Assembly (NCBI GenBank): GCA_026713825.1
Contig: JAPONS010000057.1
Location: 1-32,336, forward strand
Reading direction: 5' to 3'
Length of the DNA: 32,336 nt
From: Chloroflexota bacterium
Lineage (GTDB): Bacteria > Chloroflexota > Dehalococcoidia > Lucifugimonadales > UBA1127
The notes below the pieces were generated by a model, which was not told the DNA's origin, did no database searches, and saw only the letters and a program-made list of their open reading frames with translations. Both the position numbers and the translations under genes were made by a program. Position 1 is the first letter of the stretch. The number at the start of each line of letters is the position of its first letter. Below, piece after piece: positions 7,621-15,316 of this stretch.

Positions 7621-7634
7621 CGAACATTCGTTTG
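7621..7634 (+). promoter_or_regulatory. SOS (LexA) box upstream of lexA
   Basis: CGAACATTCGTTTG matches the Gram-positive-type LexA operator CGAAC-N4-GTTYG. It overlaps the expected transcription start of lexA, giving classic autorepression. Confidence 0.85.
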
Positions 7635-7659
7635 TATACATAAATCCAGGGAGGCTGGC

Positions 7660-8316
7660 ATGGTGTCCACGAATCGGAAGCTGTCCGAGCGACAGAACAA
7701 GATGCTTGAGTTCATTTCCAACTTTGTGAAGGAGCACCCGTACCCACCCTCAGTGCGGGAGATCCAGATGGGATGCAGCATCAGCTCCACTTCCGTGGTG
7801 GACTACAACCTGCACATCCTGCGGCGGGAGGGCTACATCAAGCGGTCGCCGGACATTTCCCGGGGGATCCAGCTTCTGGACAAGGACACGGGGCGCGCCA
7901 TGGGGCACCCGAACACCGTCGCGGTGCCGGTCCTCGGGGCCATCGCGGCGGGGGAGCCGCTGATGGCCTTCCCGGAGGCGTCGGAAGCGGGGGAGACGAT
8001 GGAGCTGCCCTTGTCCATGCTGCCGGCGCGAACGGACGGCATCTACGCGCTGCGCGTGAAGGGGCAGTCGATGATCGAGGACCTGATCGACGACGGGGAC
8101 GTCGTGGTGTTCCAGCGGCGGGAGACGGCGAGCCCCGGCGAGATGGTGGCGGCGTGGCTGAAGGAGCGCGGGGAGGCGACGCTGAAGCGGTACTACCCCG
8201 AAGGCGCCCGCATCCGGCTGCAGCCAGCCAACTCGGCGATGTCGCCCATCTACGAGGACGCGGACAACGTGGATGTGCAGGGCGTCGTGGTGGGCGTCAT
8301 CCGGATGTACCGGTAG
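7660..8316 (+). CDS. lexA: LexA repressor / SOS autoprotease, 218 aa
   Basis: Represses DNA-damage genes until RecA filaments trigger its self-cleavage. The N-terminal winged helix (about residues 5-70) includes YPPSVREIQ and a recognition helix around SSTSVVDYNLHIL. The cleavage site is Ala97-Gly98 (AIAAGEP). The catalytic dyad is Ser137 (GQSMIEDLI) and Lys176 (EATLKRYY). The ATG at 7660 has AGGGAGG five bases upstream. An SOS box and promoter precede it, and a perfect hairpin ends it. The recognition-helix sequence is unlike that of E. coli LexA, consistent with the CGAAC-type operator. Confidence 0.96.
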   Translation: MVSTNRKLSERQNKMLEFISNFVKEHPYPPSVREIQMGCSISSTSVVDYNLHILRREGYIKRSPDISRGIQLLDKDTGRAMGHPNTVAVPVLGAIAAGEPLMAFPEASEAGETMELPLSMLPARTDGIYALRVKGQSMIEDLIDDGDVVVFQRRETASPGEMVAAWLKERGEATLKRYYPEGARIRLQPANSAMSPIYEDADNVDVQGVVVGVIRMYR

Positions 8317-8345
8317 GCGGACAGCAACACCAAGCAAGGAAAAGA

Positions 8346-8373
8346 GAACGCCGCGCCATTTGGCGCGGCGTTC
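8346..8373. terminator. Bidirectional terminator between lexA and trxB
   Basis: GAACGCCGCGCCA (8346-8358) pairs perfectly with TGGCGCGGCGTTC (8361-8373). TTCGTTT follows on the plus strand and TCTCTTTTCC on the minus strand, so it can stop transcription from both convergent genes. Confidence 0.88.
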
Positions 8374-8403
8374 TTCGTTTGCACCTATGCTCCAGCCAGG
8401 AAG

Positions 8404-9324
8404 CTAGCCCTCCGTGATGTAGCGGTAGGCGGAGAGGGCGGCGGTGATGCCGTCGCCGACGGAGGTGCCTAGCTGGCGGTCGGAGTACTGGCGGATGTCG
8501 CCGGCCGCGTAGACGCCAGGGACGTCGGTCTCCATGCGTATGTTGGTGATGACGTGGCCGCCGTTGTCGAGCGGCACCTTGCCCTGGAGGAAGCCGGAGT
8601 TGGGGTGGAAGCCGATGTAGATGAAGACGGCGGCGGTGGGGTACTCGTATTGCTGCCCGCTCTTGAGGTCCTCGAGGAGGACGCGGTCGACGCCGCCGTT
8701 GCCGCGGATCTCCCTGACGGCGTGGCTGAACTTGAAGTTGAAGTTGTCAGTCGCGAAGGCGCGCTCCTGCAGCACCTTGGTGGCCCGGAGCTCGTCCCGG
8801 CGGTGGACAAGGGTGAGGCTCTTGACGATGCGGCTGAGGTACATGCCCTCGTCGATGGCGGCGTCGCCACCGCCGACGACGACGGTGTCCTCGCCGGCGA
8901 AGAAGTTGCCGTCGCAGGTGGCGCAGTAGGTGACGCCGCGGCCGGCGAACTCGTCCTCGCCGGGGACGCCGAGCTTGTTGTGCGCGCCGCCTGCGGTGAC
9001 GATGATGGTCTTCGCCGTGTACTCGCGCTCCTCGCCGACAACGACCTTGACGTCGCCGTCGACCTTGAGGTCGATGACGGTGTCGTACTCGAAGAGGGTG
9101 CCGGTGTTCTCGGCCTGCTTGTGCATGGCCATGCCGATATCGGGGCCGAGGACGCCGTCGGGGAACCCTGGGTAGTTCTCGATGTCGGAGGTGTTGAGGA
9201 TCTGCCCGCCGGGGGCGAGTTGCTCGACGATGACCGTCTTCAGTTGCGCTCGCGTGGCGTAGATGGCGGCGCTCAGGCCGGCGGCGCCTCCGCCAATAAT
9301 TACGACATCGTACTCTGCTTCCAT
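8404..9324 (-). CDS. trxB: Thioredoxin reductase, 306 aa
   Basis: NADPH-dependent flavoenzyme that reduces thioredoxin in the cytoplasm. The FAD-binding GGGAAG motif is at residues 11-16, the redox-active CATC disulfide at Cys134/Cys137, the NADPH-binding GGGDAAID around 151-158, and the C-terminal FAD motif in VYAAGDIR. Length is typical of the low-molecular-weight type. The ATG at 9324 has AGGGTGG upstream on the minus strand. A TACAAT -10-like hexamer lies at 9357-9362 (minus). It is convergent with lexA across the shared terminator. Confidence 0.95.
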   Translation of the reverse strand: MEAEYDVVIIGGGAAGLSAAIYATRAQLKTVIVEQLAPGGQILNTSDIENYPGFPDGVLGPDIGMAMHKQAENTGTLFEYDTVIDLKVDGDVKVVVGEEREYTAKTIIVTAGGAHNKLGVPGEDEFAGRGVTYCATCDGNFFAGEDTVVVGGGDAAIDEGMYLSRIVKSLTLVHRRDELRATKVLQERAFATDNFNFKFSHAVREIRGNGGVDRVLLEDLKSGQQYEYPTAAVFIYIGFHPNSGFLQGKVPLDNGGHVITNIRMETDVPGVYAAGDIRQYSDRQLGTSVGDGITAALSAYRYITEG

Positions 9325-9420
9325 AGTCCACCCTGCTGTTGAATTGTGCTAATTCCATTGTAGCCCAGCAACCGGGAGAGGGGTAGATTCGGCCGCGCGG
9401 CCTATTCTGATTTAATCGCC

Positions 9421-9461
9421 AGTTAACATATTGCGCAGTTGTGTTAATATTACGAGTTAAC
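9421..9461 (+). promoter_or_regulatory. GTTAAC-repeat region upstream of pstB (candidate Pho operator)
   Basis: In an AT-rich island, GTTAAC (9422-9427), GTTAAT (9443-9448) and GTTAAC (9456-9461) are repeated in one orientation. PhoP of Bacillus binds TTAACA-like direct repeats, and the downstream genes are phosphate genes, so a phosphate-response operator is plausible. Spacing (21 and 13 bases) is not the textbook 11, so this is tentative. Confidence 0.4.
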
Positions 9462-9600
9462 TGCTAATCCTTACTTGATTGTCTTAAGGATAGCGGTTCC
9501 CTACCATGGCCCTAGCCGGCCGCATCGCACTTCCCCGAACTCCGAGGTTGTGCAGCATTTCAATACGCGCCAGCTAGCGAGACAGCCGAGGAGGGGTGCG

Positions 9601-10374
9601 TTGGAGCAGGAAAACATCGTCCTGGAAGTACGGGACCTGAAGGTGTTCTACGGCTCTTTCAACGCGCTTCGAGACATCAGCATTGAAATACCGCGACACC
9701 AAGTGACGGCGCTCATCGGGCCGTCGGGCTGCGGGAAGAGCACCTTCCTGCGATGCTTCAACCGCATGAACGACCTGATCGCCGGCTCGTCGGTGCAGGG
9801 GCAGGTCCTTTACCGCGGCAACGACATCTACGCGCCAACGATCGACGCGACGCGGATCCGGTCGGAGATAGGCATGGTGTTCCAGAAGCCGAACCCGTTC
9901 CCGAAGACCATCTACGAGAACGTGGCGTTCGGGCTGAAGATCAACGGGTACCAGGGCAACATGGCGGAGGCGGTCGAGCGGTCGCTGCGGCGCGCGGCGC
10001 TGTGGGACGAGGTCAAGGACCGGCTGAACAAGAGCGCGTTCCAGCTCTCGGGCGGGCAGCAGCAACGGCTCTGCATCGCGCGGGCGCTGGCGGTGGAGCC
10101 GGAGGTCATCCTGATGGACGAGCCGGCGTCGGCGCTCGACCCGATCGCGACGCTGGCGATCGAGGAGCTGATCCGGGAGCTGTGCGTCGAGGTGTCGATC
10201 GTCATCGTGACGCACAACATGCAGCAGGCGGCGCGGGTGTCGGACCAGACGGCCTTCCTGATGATGGGCGAGGACCGCGCCGGCTACCTGGTTGAGTACG
10301 GCGACACCAAAGAGATGTTCACCAACCCGAAGAACGAGCGGACAGAGGCGTACATAACGGGACGGTTCAGCTAG
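9601..10374 (+). CDS. pstB: Phosphate ABC transporter ATP-binding protein PstB, 257 aa
   Basis: ATPase of the high-affinity phosphate importer. Walker [10 protein letters not shown] is at residues 40-48, the LSGGQ signature at 149-153, Walker B VILMDEP at 169-175 and the switch His at 205 (THNMQQA). [20 protein letters not shown] and the YITGRFS ending are PstB hallmarks. The TTG start at 9601 is chosen because GGAGGGG lies four bases upstream and it gives the usual length; an open frame reaches back to 9475 with unrelated sequence. phoU follows after 14 bases. No pstS, pstC or pstA gene is next to it. Confidence 0.93.
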   Translation: MEQENIVLEVRDLKVFYGSFNALRDISIEIPRHQVTALIGPSGCGKSTFLRCFNRMNDLIAGSSVQGQVLYRGNDIYAPTIDATRIRSEIGMVFQKPNPFPKTIYENVAFGLKINGYQGNMAEAVERSLRRAALWDEVKDRLNKSAFQLSGGQQQRLCIARALAVEPEVILMDEPASALDPIATLAIEELIRELCVEVSIVIVTHNMQQAARVSDQTAFLMMGEDRAGYLVEYGDTKEMFTNPKNERTEAYITGRFS

Positions 10375-10388
10375 CCAAGGAGGCGGCG

Positions 10389-11054
10389 ATGGCACGCGCA
10401 AGCTTCGACATTCACCTGCATCACCTGCTGGACGAGCTCATGCAACTGGGCGGCATGGTGGAGAAGGCCATCGCCACGTCTCTCCAGGCGCTGAGGGACC
10501 GCGACCTGAAGACCTCCGAGCGGGTCATAAAGGAGGACGACTTCATCGACCGGAAGCGCTGGGAGATGGAGGAGCGCTGCCTGGAGCTGATCGCGACGCA
10601 GCAGCCGATGGCAGTCGACCTGCGGGTCCTCGTGACCATCCTGCACATCTCCGTGGAGCTGGAGCGGATGGGGGACTACGCCGAGGGCATCGGGAAGATC
10701 AGCCTATTGATGGGGGACGAGCCGCCGCTGAAGCCGCTGGTCGACATCCCGCTGATGGCGGCGAAGGCGAGCGACATGCTGAACCGGAGCCTGGACGCGC
10801 TGGTGCGGCGCGACACGACTGAGGCCCTCGCGGTGTGCAACAAGGACGACGAAGTCGACGAGCTGTACGACGTCGTGTACCGCGACCTGCTCGATCTGAT
10901 GATCCAGGACCCGGCGAACGTGCAGCGGGCGACGTACCTGCTGTGGGTGGCGCACGACCTGGAGCGCATCGCGGACCGGGCCACGAACATCGCTGAGCGG
11001 GTGATCTTCATGGTCACCGGCAAGTTGACGGAGGTCAACGTCTCCAAGTACTAG
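10389..11054 (+). CDS. phoU: Phosphate-specific transport regulator PhoU, 221 aa
   Basis: Links the Pst transporter to the phosphate two-component system and limits phosphate uptake. The sequence is a tandem of two three-helix bundles, each with the metal-binding motif E-x-E-R-x-x-D: ELERMGD near residues 90-96 and DLERIAD in the second repeat. AAGGAGG precedes the ATG. The short gap after pstB implies one transcript, which ends in a long hairpin at 11062-11113. Confidence 0.94.
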   Translation: MARASFDIHLHHLLDELMQLGGMVEKAIATSLQALRDRDLKTSERVIKEDDFIDRKRWEMEERCLELIATQQPMAVDLRVLVTILHISVELERMGDYAEGIGKISLLMGDEPPLKPLVDIPLMAAKASDMLNRSLDALVRRDTTEALAVCNKDDEVDELYDVVYRDLLDLMIQDPANVQRATYLLWVAHDLERIADRATNIAERVIFMVTGKLTEVNVSKY

Positions 11055-11061
11055 ACCCCTC

Positions 11062-11113
11062 GGCGTCCGTTCTCCCTGAGCGTGCGAGAACCCTCAACGG
11101 GAGAACGGACGCC
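11062..11113 (+). terminator. Terminator of the pstB-phoU operon
   Basis: GGCGTCCGTTCTCCC (11062-11076) pairs perfectly with GGGAGAACGGACGCC (11099-11113) around a 22-base loop that can form a further TGAG/CTCA pair. TTGTTCTC follows. It separates phoU from the DUF47 gene. Confidence 0.75.
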
Positions 11114-11309
11114 TTGTTCTCTCCAGCCGCACCCGCGCATGGGCATCCCCGCAATGGCGTGCGCCGTTCCTTGCTTCGCTGGTGTACACTAACTTCATCA
11201 GTATGTGCCGGCCGCCTCGGCATTGTTTTTCGCATCGGAACGGCTGTGGAAAGGTTGGCGGTTGGCTACAGATTTGCTGTGAGTGAATCATTAGCGGGAG
11301 AGTTAGGCG

Positions 11310-11975
11310 GTGCGTTTCCGGTCTTCTAAGAAGGGCGAGCACATCTTCTTCCTGCTGGAGCAGAACGCGCTGAACGCCGGCAAGGCGGGGCGGCTGCTCC
11401 GGGGGTTGATGGAGCACACCGAGGGCATGAAAGGGCAGGTCGAGGAGATCGCGGCCCTGGAGCGCTTTGGGGACGAGATTGTCCAGCAGACGGCCGTCGC
11501 GTTGCAGCAGGGGAAGACGGCGCCCATGGACCGCCGCGACATCGCCGCGCTGACGGACGCGCTGGACGGGGTCGTGGACGGGGTTGGGAGCGTGGCGGCG
11601 TCGATGCCGGCGTACGGGCTGGACGCGCCCTCGGAGCGCGCGCGGTCGATGGCGGAGGCCATCGCGCAGTCGTGCGGCGAGCTACAGAAGGGCGTCGGGC
11701 TGCTGAAGGCCGGCCCCGAGAGGCACTCGGAGATACTGTCGCTGACGGCGTCGGTGCGGGCGCGGGCCGCGGCGATGGAGCGGGCCAACGGCGGGCTGCT
11801 TGCGCCGCACTTCGCGGAGGGGCAGGACGCGGAGACCATCCTCAAGTGGCGCGACGTTTACGGCGACCTGCGGCGGGCGCTGGGCGAGACGCGCTCGGCG
11901 GCGGCGGCGCTCGAGGGGGCGGTGATGCCGCGGGGCAGGGGGCGCTTTCGGCGCAGTCTGTCACACCCGGCTTAG
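11310..11975 (+). CDS. DUF47 family PhoU-like protein, 221 aa
   Basis: All-helical protein of the DUF47 (PhoU-divergent) family, whose members usually accompany low-affinity Pit phosphate transporters. The signature is the central LQQGKTAPMDRRDIAALTDALDG-like segment (residues about 65-87), matching the family's TPFDREDI..L...LDD motif. The C-terminal end is basic (RGRGRFRRSL). GTG at 11310 is preceded by GGGAG. It follows phoU after a terminator, so it probably has its own promoter. No Pit gene is in the window, so it may act with the neighbouring PhoU instead. The family call is fairly sure; the partner is inferred. Confidence 0.78.
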   Translation: MRFRSSKKGEHIFFLLEQNALNAGKAGRLLRGLMEHTEGMKGQVEEIAALERFGDEIVQQTAVALQQGKTAPMDRRDIAALTDALDGVVDGVGSVAASMPAYGLDAPSERARSMAEAIAQSCGELQKGVGLLKAGPERHSEILSLTASVRARAAAMERANGGLLAPHFAEGQDAETILKWRDVYGDLRRALGETRSAAAALEGAVMPRGRGRFRRSLSHPA

Positions 11976-12013
11976 CACAGCCCTTGCCGCGCCCCCGCGC
12001 CCCCGCATCACCC

Positions 12014-12042
12014 TTGCTTCATCCGTACAAATGGTCTATTGT
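12014..12042 (+). promoter_or_regulatory. Promoter of the methyltransferase-HNH gene
   Basis: TTGCTT (12014-12019), 17 bases, TATTGT (12037-12042), about 45 bases before the GTG start. It would drive both the methyltransferase fusion and the DUF4238 gene. Confidence 0.5.
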
Positions 12043-12088
12043 GCGATACTGTGCAAGCGGACCTGAATCCACGCCAAGGAGCGACGCC

Positions 12089-13441
12089 GTGACGGCCAAC
12101 TTCACCAACCGCACCCTCTGGACGGGCGACAACCTGGACATCATGCGCGGGCTGAACTCCGAGTCTGTGGACCTGATCTATCTGGACCCGCCCTTCAACT
12201 CCAATCAGGAATACTCCGCACCCATCGGCTCCGAGGCGGCGGGCGCGGCCTTCAAGGACACGTGGACGCTGAACGACGTTGACCTAGCGTGGCACGGGCT
12301 CATTGCGGAGGAGCACCCCGGCCTCTACCGGATCATTGACGCCGCCGGCGCCGCACATGGCAAGGGAATGAAATCCTACCTGATTATGATGGGTGTCAGG
12401 CTGTTGGAGATTCATCGTGTCTTGAAGGTCGCAGGCGCTGTTTACCTCCATTGTGATGACACCGCAAGCCACTACCTTAAAATGCTGATGGATTCTGTGT
12501 TTGGCGATGGAAACTTCAAGAATGAAATCTCTTGGCAGCGTTTCAACTTCCACGCTGATGCAAAGCGCTTTGGCAGAGTCTGTGACCGGATTCTGTTCTA
12601 CACCAAATCCCAAGCGCACAATTTCAATCGACTCCGAGTGCCCTTCTCAGAGCAATACGTGTCAAGCAAGTTCACACACCAAGACCCTAATGGGCGAAGA
12701 TTCAGGCTGGACAACCTAAATCCACCAGCGGGCCGCGGGCCGGTCTATGAATTCCATGGCGTTACCAAAGCCTGGCGATTCACTGAGGAGAAGATGCTAG
12801 CTTTGGAGAGCGAAGGTCGAATTTACACTCAAAGCAGGGTTCCACAATTGAAGCGGTTTTTGGACGAACTGGATGGTCAAGCCGTCCATGACAATTGGCA
12901 CGACATTCCTCCCATCAACTCAAGGGCCAAGGAGCGCACGGGCTACCCAACGCAGAAGCCACTCGCCCTGCTGGAACGCATCATCAAGGCCAGCAGCAAC
13001 GAGGGCGACGTTGTGCTGGACCCCTTCTGCGGCTGCGCCACTGCCCTCATCGCCGCCGAGAAGCTGGAACGACAGTGGGTCGGCATTGACATTTCCCCCG
13101 CTGCCAAGCGGCTGGTCAAGAGCCGGATGGAGCGGGAGCTGGGCCTGTTTGGGATGCAAGCGATCTACCGTGACGACATTCCGCAACGGACCGACATGGG
13201 CAAGCTGCCGTCGCCGCAGACGCACAAGCACACGCTCTACGGGGTGCAAGAGGGGGTCTGCATCGGGTGCAAGATCATGTTCCCGTTCAAGAACATGACG
13301 ATAGACCACATCGTGCCCCAGTCGAAGGGCGGCTCGGACCACATCGAGAACCTGCAACTGCTGTGTGGCGCGTGCAACTCGATGAAGGGGACGAAGTCGC
13401 AGGCGGAGTTTTTGGCGGCGCTGGCGCAGGCGGGGGGGTAA
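12089..13441 (+). CDS. Beta-class DNA methyltransferase fused to an HNH endonuclease, 450 aa
   Basis: Probable adenine-N6 or cytosine-N4 DNA methyltransferase with a nuclease domain. The catalytic DPPF motif (residues 33-36) precedes the AdoMet-binding DPFCGCATA (311-319), the beta-class order; the region between (about 95-275) should hold target recognition. YPTQKP (286-291) is the usual element before motif I. Residues 391-430 form an HNH finger: CIGC, then IDHIVPQSKGGSD, then CGAC. Residues 95-275 are encoded by visibly lower-GC DNA than the two ends. The GTG start at 12089 has AAGGAG seven bases upstream. The DUF4238 gene follows after 14 bases. It could be a self-contained restriction-modification enzyme. 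Confidence 0.85.
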   Translation: MTANFTNRTLWTGDNLDIMRGLNSESVDLIYLDPPFNSNQEYSAPIGSEAAGAAFKDTWTLNDVDLAWHGLIAEEHPGLYRIIDAAGAAHGKGMKSYLIMMGVRLLEIHRVLKVAGAVYLHCDDTASHYLKMLMDSVFGDGNFKNEISWQRFNFHADAKRFGRVCDRILFYTKSQAHNFNRLRVPFSEQYVSSKFTHQDPNGRRFRLDNLNPPAGRGPVYEFHGVTKAWRFTEEKMLALESEGRIYTQSRVPQLKRFLDELDGQAVHDNWHDIPPINSRAKERTGYPTQKPLALLERIIKASSNEGDVVLDPFCGCATALIAAEKLERQWVGIDISPAAKRLVKSRMERELGLFGMQAIYRDDIPQRTDMGKLPSPQTHKHTLYGVQEGVCIGCKIMFPFKNMTIDHIVPQSKGGSDHIENLQLLCGACNSMKGTKSQAEFLAALAQAGG

Positions 13442-13455
13442 GGGGGAGAGGGGTC

Positions 13456-14337
13456 ATGGGGAAATCCATACCGCACGAATCTGAGATAGACAACACCCGC
13501 AAGCACATGATCCCTCAGTTTTATCTTAAGGGGTTTTCTGCCGGTAAGCGTAGGATTTATGCATTCGACAAGAAGCACCCTGAGCTTGGCGTAAAGATAC
13601 AACTCATTAAGAAAACAGCAGTGTCGAAACTTGCCTACTCCGCGGAAAACGATGATGAACTTGGGCGTCGTGAGCAGGTATGGAGTCTGTTACTGCAAGA
13701 GACTTTGCCTAAGAGTGCGTCGTTCTTGAACAAGGCAATTGCTGACAGGGAGTACGCGCGGCCATTCCGAGAGACTCTAGCCATGTTTGTCTTGGATTCA
13801 ATAGCACGCAGTCCAGGCATGCGTGATCGGATAGAGAAACCGTTAAGGGATGGATTAGAGGACTATTGGGCGTTTTGGCGACAACAAATTGATGTTGCTG
13901 GCGTTCATTCCGGGGTGCCTACCGGTCAGGTGCAGAGCGTACTCGAAGGCGTTCGTGCAAAGTTCCACCCCGACCGATACCCAGAATGGTCAGCAATCTA
14001 CCTCAAGCCATTCCTCCCGGAGGAACACATCTCCGCGTACGCGCTGGTGGCTGACGGGATTTGGCGATTTCTTGAGGCCCCGGAGGGCCGGGGCTTCATT
14101 ACGGCGGACATTCCGGCCATTTGCTGGGATTATAGATTTTTCAGTATGCCGCTTTCCCGCAAGCTACTCTTGGAAGGTGTATGGGGAGACGCTCGCCAAG
14201 AAAGCGCCGTTTTGAGGGACTTAGCTATGGATGATGAGGCGATGACTCTTGTGAACCGCCGCATGTTTCAGAATGCTGAACGCTGGGTCTATGCCTCGTC
14301 AGAGGGTGAGCTGCATCGCTTTCTTGGTGCGGAGTAG
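13456..14337 (+). CDS. DUF4238 family protein, 293 aa
   Basis: The N-terminus RKHMIPQFYLKGFS (residues 15-28) matches the DUF4238 opening (H-x-V/I-P-Q-F-Y-L-x-x-F). The function is not established. The rest is mixed alpha/beta with no transmembrane segment and no motif I can assign to a catalytic family. The ATG at 13456 has a GGGGGAGAGGGG ribosome site. It starts 14 bases after the methyltransferase-HNH stop and so is almost surely co-transcribed. Base composition is markedly lower in GC than the flanking housekeeping genes, suggesting transfer. It may be an effector or accessory of a defence cassette; that is inference from context only. Confidence 0.7.
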   Translation: MGKSIPHESEIDNTRKHMIPQFYLKGFSAGKRRIYAFDKKHPELGVKIQLIKKTAVSKLAYSAENDDELGRREQVWSLLLQETLPKSASFLNKAIADREYARPFRETLAMFVLDSIARSPGMRDRIEKPLRDGLEDYWAFWRQQIDVAGVHSGVPTGQVQSVLEGVRAKFHPDRYPEWSAIYLKPFLPEEHISAYALVADGIWRFLEAPEGRGFITADIPAICWDYRFFSMPLSRKLLLEGVWGDARQESAVLRDLAMDDEAMTLVNRRMFQNAERWVYASSEGELHRFLGAE

Positions 14338-14526
14338 GGCTGCGCCCAGCCTGCTGACAATCGAGTGCTTCCTTCCAGGTTTCCGGCCTCCGCCGTGATT
14401 GCACGGCTCCCCCCTACCGCCCTGCGCGGGCGCGGTTTGCGCCGAGGAGGGTGCTGGCTGAGCCGAGGAGCGCCGCCCATGCTGATGAGGGCTGCTCGTG
14501 TCGTGATGTTCTCCTCCGCTGGGTTT

Positions 14527-14551
14527 CTGGATACCGGCATTCGCCGGTATG
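14527..14551. repeat. Dispersed palindromic repeat, family A
   Basis: CTGG plus ATACCGGC / GCCGGTAT arms with an ATTC loop, the most common version in the window. Confidence 0.85.
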
Positions 14552-14590
14552 AGGAGGGTGGGGTCAGGGCGAACGGGGCCGCCTGCCCCT

Positions 14591-14617
14591 CTGGATTCCC
14601 GCCTTCGCGGGAATGAC
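14591..14617. repeat. Dispersed palindromic repeat, family B
   Basis: CTGGATTCCCGCC then TTCGCGGGAATGACG; the TTCCCGC and GCGGGAA arms pair perfectly. It sits 40 bases from the family A copy, the same pairing seen at 1-295. Confidence 0.8.
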
Positions 14618-14639
14618 GGATGAGAGTTCCCCCCTACCC

Positions 14640-14975
14640 CTACGACGCCGTCTTTGCACGCATCACGCCCAGCAGGGCGCCGACGGTGGCTAACAGGGCG
14701 ACGTAGGCGAGGACCATTGCCGGGATGTAGAGGACGATGACCGGTACGTCTGCCAGGACGTAGACGCCCAGGGCGAACGGCAGCGCTATCAGCCCCATGA
14801 ATGCACCCATGAGCACGCCTATGCCTATGGCCTTTCCCTCGTCGGGTTTGTCCAGGGACTGGCCTGCGAAGAAGCCGCCTGCCAGCGGGCCGAGGGGGCC
14901 GGTGATGAAGTGGACCACGGGGATGATGAGGCCTATGAGGGCGATGCCGGTGCCGATTAGCGCGGCTCGTGCCAC
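14640..14975 (-). CDS. Small hydrophobic membrane protein, 111 aa
   Basis: Not recognised as a named family. Three hydrophobic stretches fit membrane helices: about residues 4-28, 47-70 and 76-104. A short polar loop with QSLDKPDEGKA lies between the first two. Glycine-rich helix 1 and 2 (GPLGPLAGGFFAG, GIGVLMGAFMG) resemble small archaeal and chloroflexal DUF5518-like proteins, but I cannot confirm that. GTG at 14975 is supported by AGGAGG five bases upstream. It is divergent from hicB and shares that upstream region. Confidence 0.65.
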   Translation of the reverse strand: MARAALIGTGIALIGLIIPVVHFITGPLGPLAGGFFAGQSLDKPDEGKAIGIGVLMGAFMGLIALPFALGVYVLADVPVIVLYIPAMVLAYVALLATVGALLGVMRAKTAS

Positions 14976-15073
14976 GGTGTCCTCCTGTGTGCGGTGTGTT
15001 TGTCCGAGGCTCTCCGCCGCGTGGTATCATGCCGGCAGACGCCATCGCCCGACGCTGCGCCCCGGAGGTCGAG

Positions 15074-15316
15074 ATGGAAGTGTACCTGCTGGACTACATC
15101 CTGCACGAGCCCAGTGAAGATCAGGGCGGCCTCTATATGGCCGAGATACCGGAACTGCCCGGTTGCCGCGCATGGGCCGAGACCGCCAACCAGACTCTCA
15201 CCGATCTGTCCACGGTAGCCGAGCAATTCATCCTCTCCTACAGAGATAGGGGCAAGTCCCTTCCGCCCGGGATCGCCCGTTCCCTGTCCGGCCAGGGCAG
15301 GATCTCCGTCGCCGTA
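15074..15316 (+). CDS. hicB: HicB-type antitoxin, 80-81 aa
   Basis: Antitoxin that neutralises the HicA mRNA interferase. The sequence has the HicB partial RNase H-like fold: EVYLLDYILHEPSEDQGGLYMAEIPELPGCRAWAE, with the conserved E-x-P-x-L-P-G-C segment near residues 24-32. The ATG at 15074 follows GGAGG by five bases. Reading continues through 15319, where its TGA overlaps the hicA ATG as ATGA, so the pair is translationally coupled. The antitoxin-first order is the less usual of the two known arrangements. No separate DNA-binding domain is obvious in this short version. Confidence 0.83.

Larger units (their letters stand above)
14338..14639. other. Repeat-bearing intergenic region
   Basis: No gene is supported between the DUF4238 stop and the convergent membrane-protein gene. 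It contains CGCGGGCGCGG-rich sequence (about 14425-14440), a family A palindrome (14527-14551) and a family B palindrome (14591-14617). Confidence 0.7.
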
